A stretch of 64,000 nt of DNA from an uncultured Clostridia bacterium (GTDB lineage: Bacteria; Bacillota; Clostridia; Christensenellales; Borkfalkiaceae): NCBI GenBank assembly GCA_947570625.1, contig CANOUP010000001.1, positions 62,001-126,000 on the forward strand. The letters are read 5' to 3'. This document shows positions 34,901 to 44,546 of this stretch, piece after piece. The stretch's first letter is position 1. Each line of letters starts with the position of its first letter. The notes under the pieces are model-generated. The model was not told where the DNA came from and made no database searches. It worked only from the letters and a program-made list of their open reading frames with translations. Made by a program: the position numbers and the translations under genes.

Positions 34901-35588
34901 CGGGGCGGTTTCCGCTCTTTCTGAACGATTCGAGAATTTCTATTCTCTTTACCGCTTTGATGCGCTTTTGCGCCGCCGAGCTGGTTTCGATAATCTTTTT
35001 GGTTTCTTCGCACTCTTTTTCGAGATCGACCGCCATCAGGAGTTCGCGGATAGATTCCGCGCCCATTCCGACTTTAAGACCGGTAACTTCGCTGTCGCCG
35101 TACTTTTCTTCGATTTCGCGGAGTTCTTTATCGTTTATGACCTGTTTGTATTCGAGAACGGGAACCGTGCCGGGGTCGATAACGACGTAAGCGGCAAAAT
35201 AGATTACCTGTTCCAGAGCCTTGGGCGACATATCGAGGATAAGACCTATTCTCGAAGGAACGCCCCTGAAATACCAGATATGGGATACGGGAGCCGCAAG
35301 CTCGATGTGTCCCATTCTTTCCCTTCTGACTTTCGATTTGGTGACTTCTACACCGCACTTTTCACAGGTGATACCCTTGTAACGGATACGCTTGTATTTA
35401 CCGCAGTGACATTCCCAGTCCTTCATCGGTCCGAAAATCCTTTCGCAGAAAAGACCGTCCTTTTCGGGTTTCTGGGTTCTGTAATTTATAGTTTCGGGCT
35501 TGGTCACCTCGCCCTTGGAAAGTTCCCTTATTTTTTCGGGGGAAGCTACACTGATTTTAATAGAGCTGAAATCGTTTAATTCGAACAT
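31917..35588 (-). CDS. rpoC: DNA-directed RNA polymerase subunit beta'
   Basis: A 1223-residue beta' subunit. The zinc-binding [23 protein letters not shown] region is near residue 60, the catalytic metal motif [10 protein letters not shown] near 450, the second zinc site [13 protein letters not shown] near 910, and the trigger loop [16 protein letters not shown] near 935. This is the usual Firmicute length. The ATG is preceded by GGGAGGTT, 13 bases after the rpoB stop; the two are co-transcribed. Confidence 0.97.
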   Translation of the reverse strand: MFELNDFSSIKISVASPEKIRELSKGEVTKPETINYRTQKPEKDGLFCERIFGPMKDWECHCGKYKRIRYKGITCEKCGVEVTKSKVRRERMGHIELAAPVSHIWYFRGVPSRIGLILDMSPKALEQVIYFAAYVVIDPGTVPVLEYKQVINDKELREIEEKYGDSEVTGLKVGMGAESIRELLMAVDLEKECEETKKIIETSSAAQKRIKAVKRIEILESFRKSGNRPEWMVLTVLPVLPPELRPMVQLDGGRFASSDLNDLYRRVINRNNRLKRMMELGAPDMIVKNEKRMLQEAVDALIDNGRRGKALSGPSNRELKSLSGMLRGKQGRFRQNLLGKRVDYSGRSVIVVGPELKLYQCGLPKEMAIELFKPFVMKKLVESGQCHNIKSAKRTVEKAKPLVWDVLEQVIKEHPVLLNRAPTLHRLSIQAFEPVLIEGRAIKIHPLVCTAFNADFDGDQMAVHVPLSVEAQAEARFLMLSSNNILKLSDGKPVMQPAQDMVLGAYYLTIIRREEGKFYRWNGDRYYECAEGEEGAEKYIPDAYISEDEALMAYQTKLVHMQDEIYVRRNLTIKDENSPYFGEEVQGRVKTTVGRIIFNSNMPQDLGFVNRREKEDYLKYEISYEFLGSAVAVGKKQLGKIVERCFKTGGAPRAADVLDKIKTLGYKYSTIGAVTTSVFDMHIPSAKQEIVEETEDKVIKIEKKYQRGLLREEERYNAVIEAWDSATDRVTEALKKTLDKFNPIWMMADSGARGSIDQMKQLSGMRGLMVNPQGKKIEVPVKSCFRQGLSVLEYFISSHGGRKGLADTALKTADSGYLTRRLVDVSQDVIVREDDCMAGSKKPRGMIVKAIIGPNGEVIEGLEDRIQGRFVAEDVKDANGNVIVPQNGFVTDALAKDIVNAGIEQVSIRSVFSCNSRYGVCAKCYGKNMATNTPVQPGEAVGVIAAQSIGEPGTQLTMRTFHTGGIAATGDITQGLPRVEELFEARKPKGCATLCEVSGIVTVDDKDNLKHIIIRDSIAGEVKKEYTLPFNAELHVKTGDRVEPGTVLNTGSVYPQDILRVSGIRGVQDYILEQVQSVYRSQGVDINDKHVEIIVRQMLRKVKIESAGSTDLLPGETVDIFTVEEVNRKAIENGGTPALQKRVLLGITKAALSTDSFLSAASFQETARVLTDAAIKNKVDPLVGLKENVIIGKLIPAGTGVKEYKNMSPAINANYNSVVKPQD

Positions 35589-35601
35589 TTAATAACCTCC
35601 C

Positions 35602-38600
35602 TTACTCTTCGTCCTTATCGTCTTCTTCGCCGAACAGGTCCAGACTTTCTTCCTCTTCGCTGTCGAAGAGAGTGAACTTGTCGCCGAGGTCGTCGTCATC
35701 GTCCTCGTCGCCGCCGAACAGCGCCTTGCCCGCAAAGTCGTCCTCGTCGTCGGTATCGAATATCGACATGGGTTCGAGGTCGAGCTCTTCTTCGTCGGAG
35801 TGTCTGATAAGTTCGAGTTCTTCCTCGGGTATCTTGGACTCCTGTTCCTGAATTTCGCGCGCCCTTGCAGTGGGGATATTCTCATCGTCGTCGTCGAGTT
35901 CGCGGATTACAAGCTCTTCGCCCGATTCGGTAAGCACCTTGACGTCGAGCGCGAGGGATTGAAGTTCTTTCAAAAGCACTTTGAACGCTTCGGGTATGCC
36001 CGGTTCGGAAATATTGTTGCCTTTAACTATGCTCTCGTAAGTCTTTACACGCCCTACGATATCGTCGGATTTGACGGTAAGAATTTCCTGTAAGATGTGC
36101 GCCGCGCCGTACGCTTCGAGCGCCCACACTTCCATTTCGCCGAAACGCTGTCCGCCGAACTGTGCTTTACCGCCGAGAGGCTGTTGCGTGACGAGGCTGT
36201 AAGGACCGATGGACCTTGCATGAATCTTGTCGTCGACGAGGTGGATAAGCTTAATCATATACTGTACGCCTACCGTAACCCTGTTTTCGAAAGGTTCGCC
36301 CGTTCTGCCGTCGTAGACCTGTATTTTGCCGTCGACTTTGCCTTCGGGGTTCAATATATTGTTTTCCTGGAATAACTTCTTGATGTCCTGCTCGGTCGCG
36401 CCGTCGAATACGGGCGTCGCGATTTTCCAGCCGAGCTGTTTGCAGACAAGTCCGAGGTGAACTTCGAGAACCTGTCCGATATTCATACGCGAAGGAACGC
36501 CGAGGGGGTTCAAAACTATCTGCAAAGGCGTGCCGTCCGCAAGGAAAGGCATATCCGCCTGCGGAAGCACGCGGGAAATAACGCCCTTGTTTCCGTGACG
36601 TCCCGCCATCTTGTCGCCGACCTGCACTTTACGCTTCTGCGCAATGTATACGCGCACGAGCTTGTTTACGCCGGGGGAAAGTTCGTCTTTGTTTTCTCTG
36701 GTGAAAATCTTTACGTCGACGACTATACCGCCTTCACCGTGGGGAACTTTAAGCGACGTATCCCTTACTTCCCTCGCTTTTTCTCCGAATATCGCGCGGA
36801 GAAGTCTTTCTTCGGGGGTGAGCTCGGTTTCGCCCTTGGGCGTTACCTTGCCGACGAGTATGTCGCCGGGCTGGACTTCGGCGCCTATTCTTATAATGCC
36901 GTCCTCGTCCAAATCTTTAAGCGCGTCCTCGGACACGTTGGGAATATCGCGGGTAATTTCCTCTTCGCCGAGCTTGGTATCCCTCGCTTCGGTTTCGTGC
37001 TCTTCGATATGGATTGACGTGAACACGTCGTCCTGAACGAGCTTTTCGGAAATAAGGATAGCGTCCTCGTAGTTGTAGCCTTCCCATTCCATATAGCCGA
37101 TGAGAATATTTTTACCGAGGGCGAGTTCGCCGTTGTTTGTTGCGGGACCGTCGGCGATAATTTCGCCTTCCTCAACCCTGTCGCCCGTGTTGACTATGGG
37201 ACGCTGGTTAAGACAGGTGCCCTGGTTGGAACGCTCGAACTTTTTAAGCTTGTACTGCGTTTCGAAACCGCTGTCCTCGCGCACGGTGACGAGGTCGGAG
37301 GAAACTCCCGACACGACGCCCGCCTTCTTTGCGCGCACCATTACTCCGCTGTCGCGCGCGATTGCGTCCTCGATACCCGTCGCAACGATTGCGGATTCAG
37401 TCTTCATGAGAGGAACCGCCTGACGCTGCATGTTCGAGCCCATCAGCGCACGGTTGGTATCGTCGTTTTCAAGGAAGGGAATAAGCGCCGTTGCAACCGA
37501 AACGAGCTGTTTGGGCGAAACGTCCATATAGTCCATTCTTTCGGGGGGATACTGCGTTATGAGGTCGCGGTGACGGCAACCGATATGAGAGTTGACGAAA
37601 TGGTTGTTTTCGTCCAGAGGTTCGTTCGCCTGAGCGACGATGTATCTGTCCTCTTCGTCCGCCGTAAGGTAATCGACCTTATCGGTTACTGCGGGAACAC
37701 CGTTTTCGTCCTTTATTACTTTTCTGTACGGGCTCATTATAAAGCCGTATTCGTTTACTTTGGAGAAGGTCGCAAGCGAAGAAATAAGTCCTATGTTCTG
37801 ACCTTCGGGTGTTTCTATGGGGCAGAGCCTGCCGTAATGCGAGTGGTGAACGTCGCGCACTTCGAAAGTGGCGCGGTCGCGGTTAAGACCGCCGGGGCCG
37901 AGCGCGGAAAGCTTACGTTTGTGGGTGAGTTCCGCCGCGGGGTTGGTCTGGTCCATGAACTGGGACAGCTGGGAAGAACCGAAGAATTCGCGTATTACCG
38001 CCGAAACGGGACGTACGTTGACAAGACCCGAAGGGGTAACTTCCATTGCGTCCTGCGTAGCCATTCTTTCCTTTATGAGCTTTTCAAGCCTTGCGATACC
38101 TATCCTAAGCTGGTTTTGAAGAAGTTCGCCTACCGAACGCACGCGGCGGTTGCCGAGGTGGTCGATATTGTCAATCGTGCCGATGCCGTATTGAAGGTCG
38201 ATGTTCGTGGAAATAGCCGCGACGATATCGTCGACCGTAATGTGCTTGTGGTTGAGCTTTTCGACGATGGGTTTGATTTCTTTCTTCTCGTCGTGGTCGA
38301 GGACGGTTTTGTCGGAATTGAGAAGTTCGCTGAACTTTTTGCAAGCCGTAACGAACTTAACGCGCATATCGCGTCTTTTTTCCCTGTTCTTCTTCTCCTC
38401 GGGCTTTTCGTCATCGGTTTCGCGGGTTTCGGAAACGTAATATATCGCGTTGATTTCATCGATATATTTTTCCGCAACTTCCTCGGCGGAAGCGTTCGCG
38501 CACTCCTCCGCGAGTTTCTGCATAAACTTGAAATTGGGATAATATATTGTAGGCAGAAGTCCCAGCGTCTTGTGGTTTTTATCGGAAACGGCTTTGAAGT

Positions 38601-39645
38601 TTACGGTATTGTTGGCGATAATCTTATGTTTAACTTCGCCTTCCGCGGGGTCGGTAACGAGGACGAACACTTCGTTTACGCCCGCGTCCTGAATTTCCAT
38701 CGCCTGTTCGCCCGTGACTATATCGCCCGCGTGCGCCATAACTTCGCCCGTTTCGGGATTGAATATATCCTCTGCAAGCTTACAGCCGGGAAGGCGGTAA
38801 GCAAGGTTAAGCTTTTTATTGAACTTATACCTGCCCACTTTTACAACGTCGTAACGGCGGGGGTCGAAGAACAGATTGTTGAGGTGCTGTTTAACCGAAG
38901 CTTCGGTGGGAACTTCGCCGGGGCGCAGTCTTCTGTACAGCTCGATAAGACCGTCGGATTCGGATTTCGTCGTATCCTTGGCAATCGTGTTTTCAATCAT
39001 CTTGTCGTTTGCGAACAAATCGAGAATCGACCTGTCGGAACCGAAGCCGAGCGCGCGCAAAAGAACGGTAGCGCAGATTTTACGTTTTCTGTCTACGTGC
39101 ACCCACATTACTCCCTGCGAATCCTGTTCGAGTTCGAGCCATGCTCCGCGGTTGGGGATAACCGTGGTTCCGAATATTTCTTTACCCGTCTTGTCGCGCG
39201 ACGATGCGTTGTAAGCGCCGGGCGAACGCACGAGCTGGGAAACTATAACGCGCTCGGCGCCGTTTATAATGAACGAACCCGAATCGGTCATGAGCGGGAA
39301 TTCGCCCATAAACACGGGCTGGTCGATGACTTCGTCCTTGACCTTGTTGACAAGTCTTACGGTCACGTGCAGGGGAAGCGCGTATGTCGCGTCGCGGTTC
39401 CTGCACTCCTTCTCGTCGTATTTGGGTTTCTCGTCGAACCAGTGATTGAGAAAATACAATTCGTAGTGGTCGGAATAGTCGGTTATCGGTGAAAAGTCCT
39501 CGAAAACTTCGGCTATGCCTTCGTTGATAAACGAATTATAACTCGCCTTTTGAATTTCAACAAGGTCGGGGATATCGATGACCTCGTTGATTTTACCGAA
39601 CTTTCTTCTTTCGGTTTTGCCATACTTGTGAACCGGTAAATTCAT
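35602..39645 (-). CDS. rpoB: DNA-directed RNA polymerase subunit beta
   Basis: A 1347-residue beta subunit. The rifampicin region ([33 protein letters not shown]) is near 505-540 and looks like the sensitive consensus. Typical late motifs [13 protein letters not shown] and [24 protein letters not shown] are present. Residues after ~1250 form a long acidic tail of Asp/Glu runs, longer than in Bacillus. rplJ/rplL, normally just upstream, are absent; rpoB begins its own transcript from a promoter at 39959-39931 with a ~280-base leader. SD AAGGAGT precedes the ATG. Confidence 0.97.
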   Translation of the reverse strand: MNLPVHKYGKTERRKFGKINEVIDIPDLVEIQKASYNSFINEGIAEVFEDFSPITDYSDHYELYFLNHWFDEKPKYDEKECRNRDATYALPLHVTVRLVNKVKDEVIDQPVFMGEFPLMTDSGSFIINGAERVIVSQLVRSPGAYNASSRDKTGKEIFGTTVIPNRGAWLELEQDSQGVMWVHVDRKRKICATVLLRALGFGSDRSILDLFANDKMIENTIAKDTTKSESDGLIELYRRLRPGEVPTEASVKQHLNNLFFDPRRYDVVKVGRYKFNKKLNLAYRLPGCKLAEDIFNPETGEVMAHAGDIVTGEQAMEIQDAGVNEVFVLVTDPAEGEVKHKIIANNTVNFKAVSDKNHKTLGLLPTIYYPNFKFMQKLAEECANASAEEVAEKYIDEINAIYYVSETRETDDEKPEEKKNREKRRDMRVKFVTACKKFSELLNSDKTVLDHDEKKEIKPIVEKLNHKHITVDDIVAAISTNIDLQYGIGTIDNIDHLGNRRVRSVGELLQNQLRIGIARLEKLIKERMATQDAMEVTPSGLVNVRPVSAVIREFFGSSQLSQFMDQTNPAAELTHKRKLSALGPGGLNRDRATFEVRDVHHSHYGRLCPIETPEGQNIGLISSLATFSKVNEYGFIMSPYRKVIKDENGVPAVTDKVDYLTADEEDRYIVAQANEPLDENNHFVNSHIGCRHRDLITQYPPERMDYMDVSPKQLVSVATALIPFLENDDTNRALMGSNMQRQAVPLMKTESAIVATGIEDAIARDSGVMVRAKKAGVVSGVSSDLVTVREDSGFETQYKLKKFERSNQGTCLNQRPIVNTGDRVEEGEIIADGPATNNGELALGKNILIGYMEWEGYNYEDAILISEKLVQDDVFTSIHIEEHETEARDTKLGEEEITRDIPNVSEDALKDLDEDGIIRIGAEVQPGDILVGKVTPKGETELTPEERLLRAIFGEKAREVRDTSLKVPHGEGGIVVDVKIFTRENKDELSPGVNKLVRVYIAQKRKVQVGDKMAGRHGNKGVISRVLPQADMPFLADGTPLQIVLNPLGVPSRMNIGQVLEVHLGLVCKQLGWKIATPVFDGATEQDIKKLFQENNILNPEGKVDGKIQVYDGRTGEPFENRVTVGVQYMIKLIHLVDDKIHARSIGPYSLVTQQPLGGKAQFGGQRFGEMEVWALEAYGAAHILQEILTVKSDDIVGRVKTYESIVKGNNISEPGIPEAFKVLLKELQSLALDVKVLTESGEELVIRELDDDDENIPTARAREIQEQESKIPEEELELIRHSDEEELDLEPMSIFDTDDEDDFAGKALFGGDEDDDDDLGDKFTLFDSEEEESLDLFGEEDDKDEE

Positions 39646-39793
39646 TTAAGTAAAATACTCCTTTTGGCTTCCGCCCGTTTTATATATTTCACATAGGCGA
39701 TTATCCGTATATATCTTTTCACCGGAAAAAATCATGAAATCCAAATCAATGCGCCGAAAAACACGGCGATTAAAAAATTTTTTTCAATTCCCC

Positions 39794-39822
39794 TTTACAA
39801 ACGCTTTATTATGGTGTATAAT
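39794..39822 (+). promoter_or_regulatory. Plus-strand promoter reading toward rqcP, antisense to the rpoB leader
   Basis: TTTACA (39794-39799), 17-base spacer, perfect TATAAT (39817-39822); start near 39829. Confidence 0.65.
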
Positions 39823-39865
39823 CCAGTGGTATCCGCGGTTGAAATATGGCGGATTGGGGGGAATT

Positions 39866-39890
39866 TTCAGGTAAAAATTACCTGAATTTT
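39866..39890 (+). terminator. Possible early terminator/attenuator in the rqcP-side leader
   Basis: A 9-bp stem (39866-39874 / 39878-39886) with AAA loop and TTTT immediately after, about 40 bases from the predicted plus-strand start. It could end a ~60-base antisense RNA or control read-through to rqcP. Confidence 0.4.
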
Positions 39891-39930
39891 GTTCATTTTG
39901 CGCAAAAATCGCATTCTGATACAGTGTATT

Positions 39931-39959
39931 ATTATAAGGAATAAATAAATCAAAGTCAA
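39931..39959 (-). promoter_or_regulatory. Promoter of rpoBC
   Basis: Minus strand TTGACT (39959-39954), 17-base spacer, perfect TATAAT (39936-39931). Start near 39924, giving a ~280-base untranslated leader before the rpoB ATG at 39645. Confidence 0.7.
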
Positions 39960-39989
39960 CCGTTTTAAGAGGTGTTTTGAAAAAGTTTT

Positions 39990-40238
39990 ATGAGAATAGA
40001 CAAATTTTTAAAAGTTTCGCGCATATTGAAGCGCAGAACGCTTGCGCAGGAAGCCTGCGATAAGGGCAAAGTCAGCGTAAACGGCAAGGACGTCAAACCC
40101 GCGTACCGCGTTAAAGAGGGCGACATAGTTGAAATCGCCTATGCTTCGGGTTCGATTAAGTTCAGGATACTCGCGGTTAAGGAAACCGTAAAAAAGGACG
40201 AGGCTTCCTCGCTGTATGAGATTATCACGAATTTTTAA
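39990..40238 (+). CDS. rqcP: RNA-binding S4 domain protein RqcP
   Basis: An 82-residue single S4-domain protein (RqcP/YabO type). MRIDKFLKVSRILKRRTLA is the RNA-contacting start of S4 and GKVSVNGKDVKPAYRVKEGD its second half. RqcP binds the 50S subunit with RqcH and stabilises tRNA during alanine tailing of stalled peptides. The start is fixed by the conserved N-terminus; the nearest SD-like AGAGGTG is 15 bases away, which is long. It is followed by ispDF. Confidence 0.9.
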   Translation: MRIDKFLKVSRILKRRTLAQEACDKGKVSVNGKDVKPAYRVKEGDIVEIAYASGSIKFRILAVKETVKKDEASSLYEIITNF

Positions 40239-40278
40239 CTCTGATAAATAAACAATAAAACATTTAATAAGGTAAACT

Positions 40279-41403
40279 ATGAAAGTAAGCGCAATAATCT
40301 GCTCCGCCGGCAAAGGCGAGCGCGCGGGCTTCGGAATAAACAAACTGCTTGCCCCTCTCTACGGCGCGCCCGCGCTGTACCACACTTTAAAAAAATTCGA
40401 TGTAGACGAAATCGACGAAGTTATCGTAACCTCGTCCGAAGAGGACTATCCGCAGATAAGCGCGCTGTGCGAGCCTTTCGGCTTCAAAGTGACGGCAGGC
40501 GGACGCACGAGAACGGACACCGTCAAAAACGCGCTTTCCTGCGTTACGGGCGACATAGTGCTCATTCACGACGGGGCGCGCCCCTTCCTCTCGCACGAAC
40601 TTATTTTGAGGTGCATAGAGGAAACAGTTAAATTCAAAAGTTCGGTCTGCGCGGTAAAAGCAACCGACACCGCAGTATACGGAAACGAGCGTGCGGACAG
40701 AAACAGACTGCTTCTTTTACAGACCCCGCAGGCATTCTATACGCAGGACATAAAACGGGCGTACGCGCTTGCGGGAGGCGACGTGTTCACCGACGACAGC
40801 GCGGTATACGAGCGGTACATACAAAAGCCCCATTACACCGAAGGCGAATACGAAAACATAAAACTGACGTTTAAGCAGGATTTTTCGCGCGGGTTCCCCG
40901 CAATGCCGAGGGTACAGGGCAAGCGCATAGGCTTCGGCGTAGATACCCACGCTTTCGGCGAGGGAAACTCGGTTACGCTTGCAGGCGTTAACATAGAGTG
41001 CGACAGGGCGCTTATCGCGCACAGCGACGGCGACGTAGTGCTTCACGCCGTTATGGACGCCCTCCTCTCCTCGGCGGGGCTTAAAGACATAGGTCACTAT
41101 TTCCCCGACGGCGACGAAAGCCTGAGGGGCGCGGACAGCAAACGGCTTCTGCGCGAAACGGTCGATATAATCGGCGCTAAGGGATTTGCGCCCGTAAACA
41201 TTTCGATAACCGTTCAGGCAGAAAAACCACGCCTTCAACCGCATATCGATAAGATGATACAAAATCTTGAAGCGCTTACGGGAGTTTCCGCTGAAAACAT
41301 AGCCGTATCCGCGGGCACTGCGGAAGGGCTTGGATTTGTCGGCGAAGGGCTGGGCATTACCGCTTACTGCGCCGTAATAACGGAGGAAAAAAGCAATGGC
41401 TAA
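40279..41403 (+). CDS. ispDF: Bifunctional IspD/IspF (MEP isoprenoid pathway)
   Basis: A 374-residue fusion of two MEP-pathway enzymes. Residues 1-~210 are IspD (CTP:methylerythritol-phosphate cytidylyltransferase) with the nucleotide loop CSAGKGERAGFG (8-19) and LIHDGARPF (95-103). Residues ~214-374 are IspF (methylerythritol cyclodiphosphate synthase) with zinc ligands Asp222 and His224 in GFGVDTHAF and AHSDGDVVLHA. Both active sites look intact; fusions like this are known in several bacterial groups. It overlaps radA by 8 bases. Confidence 0.95.
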   Translation: MKVSAIICSAGKGERAGFGINKLLAPLYGAPALYHTLKKFDVDEIDEVIVTSSEEDYPQISALCEPFGFKVTAGGRTRTDTVKNALSCVTGDIVLIHDGARPFLSHELILRCIEETVKFKSSVCAVKATDTAVYGNERADRNRLLLLQTPQAFYTQDIKRAYALAGGDVFTDDSAVYERYIQKPHYTEGEYENIKLTFKQDFSRGFPAMPRVQGKRIGFGVDTHAFGEGNSVTLAGVNIECDRALIAHSDGDVVLHAVMDALLSSAGLKDIGHYFPDGDESLRGADSKRLLRETVDIIGAKGFAPVNISITVQAEKPRLQPHIDKMIQNLEALTGVSAENIAVSAGTAEGLGFVGEGLGITAYCAVITEEKSNG

Positions 41404-42760
41404 AAGCAAAGCCGTGACGCAGTTCGTATGCTGTGAATGCGGGGCTTCGAGCCCGCGCTGGCTGGGAAAATGTCCGTCCTGCGGAAAGTTCAACACGATG
41501 GTAGAAGAGCTTGTTAAGCCCGCAGAAAACAAGTCCGAAAGAAAAGCCGTTTACGGCGGAAGAGCCAGACCGCTTTCGGAAATAAAATTCGAAAATTACA
41601 ACAGAACGTCTTCGGGAATGTCCGAATTCGACAACGTGCTCGGAGGCGGTATCGTTACGGGTTCGCTCGTGCTTATCGGAGGCGACCCCGGCATAGGCAA
41701 GTCCACCCTTCTCACTCAGATTGCCTCGCACCTTTCCAATGACCGAAAAGTACTCTACTTTTCCGCGGAGGAAAGCTGTTCGCAGGTCAAGCTGAGAACG
41801 GAGCGGTTAAACCTTAATCCGGACAGGCTTCTCATAATAAACGAAACCTGCATAGACTGTCTTGAAAGCGAGCTTGACGGAGTGGAATTCTGTATTATAG
41901 ACTCCATACAGGCGGTGTATACCGACGACCTGTCCTCCTCTGCGGGGTCGGTCGGGCAGGTAAGAGAGTGCGCCTCTAAACTTATGCGTATCGCCAAAGG
42001 ACGCGGTATTACGTTTTTCATAGTCGGGCACGTAACAAAAGAAGGCGCGCTTGCCGGTCCTAAAGTGCTTGAACACATTATGGATACCGTGCTCTATTTC
42101 GAAGGCGAAAACCAGGAAAATTTCAGGATACTGCGCTCCGTCAAAAACAGATTCGGCAACGTTCAGGAAGTCGGAGTTTTCGAAATGACGGGCGAGGGCA
42201 TAATTCCCGTAACCGACTATTCGGGCGTATTTCTCTCCGAAAGCCGAGGGGAAGAACCCGGCTCGGCTGTCACACCCGCGCAGACGGGCGCAAGGTGTAT
42301 GAACGTGGAAATACAGACGCTTATTGCCAAAACCTCGTTCGGCGTTCCCCGTCGAATGCCCCTCGGAATAGACTACAACAAACTCGTGCTTCTTATAGCC
42401 GTACTCGAAAAGAGGTGCGGGCTGGCGCTCTCCTCTTCCGACGTTTACGTCAACGCTATGGGCGGAATAAAACTAAGCGAACCGTCCTGCGATTTGGCGG
42501 TGTGCTCCGCCCTCGCTTCGGCTTACTACGGAAAACCCATCGACAAGTATACGGCGGTATTCGGCGAAGTGGGGCTTACGGGCGAAGTGCGCGCCGTTTC
42601 ATACTGCGAAAAGAGGGTTTCGGAGTGCGTTAAAATGGGCTTTAAAAAAGTGCTTGTCCCCGCAAAGAATATGAAATCGGTCTTGAAGTACGCCGATAAA
42701 ATAGCCGTTGTCCCCATACTCTACGTCAACACGATGATTAAAAATTTGTTTAAAGATTAA
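41396..42760 (+). CDS. radA: DNA repair protein RadA (Sms)
   Basis: A 454-residue RecA-like branch-migration helicase. It starts with a C4 zinc finger (CCECGASSPRWLGKCPSCGKF), then has Walker A GGDPGIGKST (near 96-105), the RadA-specific KNRFGNVQEVGVFEM motif, and a C-terminal Lon-like domain. It loads on recombination intermediates. Start ATG at 41396 has GGAGG upstream within ispDF. Confidence 0.96.
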   Translation: MAKSKAVTQFVCCECGASSPRWLGKCPSCGKFNTMVEELVKPAENKSERKAVYGGRARPLSEIKFENYNRTSSGMSEFDNVLGGGIVTGSLVLIGGDPGIGKSTLLTQIASHLSNDRKVLYFSAEESCSQVKLRTERLNLNPDRLLIINETCIDCLESELDGVEFCIIDSIQAVYTDDLSSSAGSVGQVRECASKLMRIAKGRGITFFIVGHVTKEGALAGPKVLEHIMDTVLYFEGENQENFRILRSVKNRFGNVQEVGVFEMTGEGIIPVTDYSGVFLSESRGEEPGSAVTPAQTGARCMNVEIQTLIAKTSFGVPRRMPLGIDYNKLVLLIAVLEKRCGLALSSSDVYVNAMGGIKLSEPSCDLAVCSALASAYYGKPIDKYTAVFGEVGLTGEVRAVSYCEKRVSECVKMGFKKVLVPAKNMKSVLKYADKIAVVPILYVNTMIKNLFKD

Positions 42761-42837
42761 AAAGCGCGTACATTTAAATTAAAGTACTTTGTTAAATTTT
42801 CAATGTCACAAGCGGCTTTTTGTTATCTCAATATGAA

Positions 42838-42866
42838 AAGCGCGCCCGCTTATGCGGGCGCGCTTA
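42838..42866 (-). terminator. Terminator of the SSB gene
   Basis: A 12-bp GC stem (42838-42849 / 42854-42865), loop TTAT, followed on the minus strand by TTTTCAT; it abuts the SSB stop at 42867 and faces the end of radA. Confidence 0.8.
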
Positions 42867-43550
42867 TTACTGTTCGTTGTACGCTCTGGGTACGGAGTAC
42901 AAATCGAACTCCTGCTCTATATCGAATTCACAGTCGTCGTCGAACGCGGCGAGTTTCGAAACGGAAACCTCGTACGCGGTCATCGAAACAAAGCTTTCGT
43001 CGGATTGCTTTTTCTGGTATTCACGGCTCTGTATTCTGCCCGAAAGCGCGACCCTGTCGCCGACTTGCAGGTTGCGTACGAAACGCGCGTTTCTGCCCCA
43101 GGCGATTGCGGGTATATAGTCGGACTTGTTGTAACTGCGGTTGACCGCAATGAGAAGGTCTGCTATTTCCCTGTTGAACGGCGTGGTGCGGTATACGGGC
43201 GGTTTGCAGATATAACCCGAAAGCACTATCGAGTTGGGATTTTTACCGGGAGGATTTTCCAAAAGCTCCCTGATGAAAACCGTAAGCATAAGTCTGGATT
43301 TGCCGTCTTCCAGCTTATTGTACGAGCGGAACTGGCCGAGCGCGCATATCGTCGCGCCCACTTTTATCCCCTCCGTCATTATGCGTTCGGACACGGTTAC
43401 GGGCAGAATGTCCGCCTGACCCGAAAGCCTCATGACCTTAACGAAGAATTCGTAGAATCCTTCTCCGTACACCTCGTGTGAAAATTCCGCTTCCGACACG
43501 ATTTCGCCGTAAATATACACCTTATTGTTTTTTTCCGTATTGTAGTTCAT
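42867..43550 (-). CDS. Single-stranded DNA-binding protein with two OB folds
   Basis: A 227-residue protein. The C-terminal half (~110-200) is a clear SSB OB fold: NSIVLSGYICKPPVYRTTPF, AVNRSYNKSDYIPAIAWGRNARF, VGDRVALSGRIQSREYQKK. The N-terminal half (~8-105) repeats the pattern more loosely (NKVYIYGEIVSEAEF ... VGATICALGQFRSYNK), so it is a tandem OB protein rather than the standard ~150-residue Ssb. The acidic Phe-rich tip normally recruiting partners (DDIPF) is absent; the tail is DIEQEFDLYSVPRAYNEQ. SD GGAGGC precedes the ATG. Probably an accessory or replacement SSB. Confidence 0.82.
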   Translation of the reverse strand: MNYNTEKNNKVYIYGEIVSEAEFSHEVYGEGFYEFFVKVMRLSGQADILPVTVSERIMTEGIKVGATICALGQFRSYNKLEDGKSRLMLTVFIRELLENPPGKNPNSIVLSGYICKPPVYRTTPFNREIADLLIAVNRSYNKSDYIPAIAWGRNARFVRNLQVGDRVALSGRIQSREYQKKQSDESFVSMTAYEVSVSKLAAFDDDCEFDIEQEFDLYSVPRAYNEQ

Positions 43551-43590
43551 TTATGCCTCCATAAAATGTATTTCTTTCTCGTACCATACG

Positions 43591-44355
43591 TTACGCGCTC
43601 TTTTTCTGACAGCCCGTTCCGTCTATTATGTAGTTTTCACGGTAAATCAGTTCGCCTATGGGAACAAAGGAATAACCCTTGTTTTTAAGCGTTTCCAAAA
43701 TTATGGGAACGGCTTCGCCCGTATGCAGTCCGTTGTTGTGCATAAGTATAATCGAACCGTTTTTGACGCCGTTTATTACGCGCATTGCTATGTCCGTCGC
43801 GGACAGGTCCTTCCAGTCCAGACTGTCGGTATCCCACTGTACGGTGTAGTAGCCCAGTTCGGAAGCCGTTTTCAAAAGCTCGTCGTCGTAATCGCCGTAC
43901 GGCGGGCGGAACAGCTCTACCGTTTTGCCCGTTATATCTTCGATAGCTTTCGAGGACTCTGTCAGTTCGAGTTTGATTTCCTCTGCGTTCTGCTTGCTCA
44001 TATAAGAGTGCGTCGAAGAGTGCGTGCCTATTTCGTGACCCGCTTTGTCTATCTTTTTGACGTATTCGGGATACTTTTCCGCCCAGAACTCGACCATAAA
44101 CCAGGTTGCGCGGACTTCGGACACTTTCAAAGCGTTCAGAATTTCGTCGGTATGCTCGGTACCCCATGCGCAGTCGAAGGAAATGGAAACAATTTTCTCC
44201 TCCTTCTCGACGCTGTAAATCGGCACGAGGCGGGGCGTGTTTCCGTAATAGACGGCGTATGCGCCCGTGAAGTACACGGACAGCGAAAGCACGGTTATCA
44301 GCATTGCGGCTATTGCCGTGAAGATTATCGTTTTAAGTTTTAAGACGCGTATCAA
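43591..44355 (-). CDS. Polysaccharide deacetylase family protein (PdaB-like)
   Basis: A 254-residue protein with an N-terminal anchor helix (~9-33) and an exported NodB domain. Motif 1 is SFDCAWG: the catalytic-base Asp is kept but the following metal-ligand Asp of TFDDG is Cys, as in the PdaB/YlxY-type variants with other residues here. Motif 2 THSSTH and motif 3 RPPYG are intact, as is the late LMHNNG. It may act on wall or cortex glycan, or be weakly active. The start is TTG at 44355, with GGAGAG upstream; no in-frame ATG lies near it. Confidence 0.85.
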   Translation of the reverse strand: MIRVLKLKTIIFTAIAAMLITVLSLSVYFTGAYAVYYGNTPRLVPIYSVEKEEKIVSISFDCAWGTEHTDEILNALKVSEVRATWFMVEFWAEKYPEYVKKIDKAGHEIGTHSSTHSYMSKQNAEEIKLELTESSKAIEDITGKTVELFRPPYGDYDDELLKTASELGYYTVQWDTDSLDWKDLSATDIAMRVINGVKNGSIILMHNNGLHTGEAVPIILETLKNKGYSFVPIGELIYRENYIIDGTGCQKKSA

Positions 44356-44546
44356 TACCTTCTCTCCGATAATATCATTTTAAGTATGACGGAATACCTG
44401 TAACTTTGACGTTTTAAAGGTTTTACTGTCGAAAACAAATTTCCGTCCTCTTGAATATAATATTTGACGGCGCAATAATTTATGACATCGCAAAAAAGGA
44501 CTGCGCGGAATTTTTCCGTACAGTCCTTTTTATTTTTTTTAAGTTT
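44356..44546. other. Short intergenic region between rarA and deacetylase genes
   Basis: 191 bases holding the rarA terminator (44492-44535) and the deacetylase SD region (GGAGAG near 44362-44367). I see no gene. Confidence 0.5.
44492..44535 (-). terminator. Terminator of rarA
   Basis: An outer stem aaaaaggactg/cagtccttttt (44493-44503 / 44521-44531) encloses an inner cggaa/ttccg hairpin. T-runs flank both sides, so it can act in both directions; here the rarA transcript enters it. Confidence 0.75.

Larger units (their letters stand above)
39646..39989. other. 344-bp intergenic region with face-to-face promoters between rpoB and rqcP
   Basis: It holds the rpoB promoter on the minus strand (39959-39931) and a plus-strand promoter (39794-39822), so the predicted transcripts overlap by about 95 bases (39829-39924). 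In that overlap lies a 9-bp hairpin ttcaggtaa-aaa-ttacctgaa (39866-39886) followed on the plus strand by TTTT. A second small stem cgccg/cggcg lies at 39752-39768. No open reading frame is supported. Confidence 0.6.

Noticed and set aside
34197..35579. 460-codon open frame opposite rpoC
   Set aside because: Antisense to rpoC, no SD and no recognisable domain.
37570..39492. 640-codon open frame on the plus strand opposite rpoB
   Set aside because: It is antisense to a complete rpoB with full conservation; its protein lacks any motif and reflects codon bias of the real gene.
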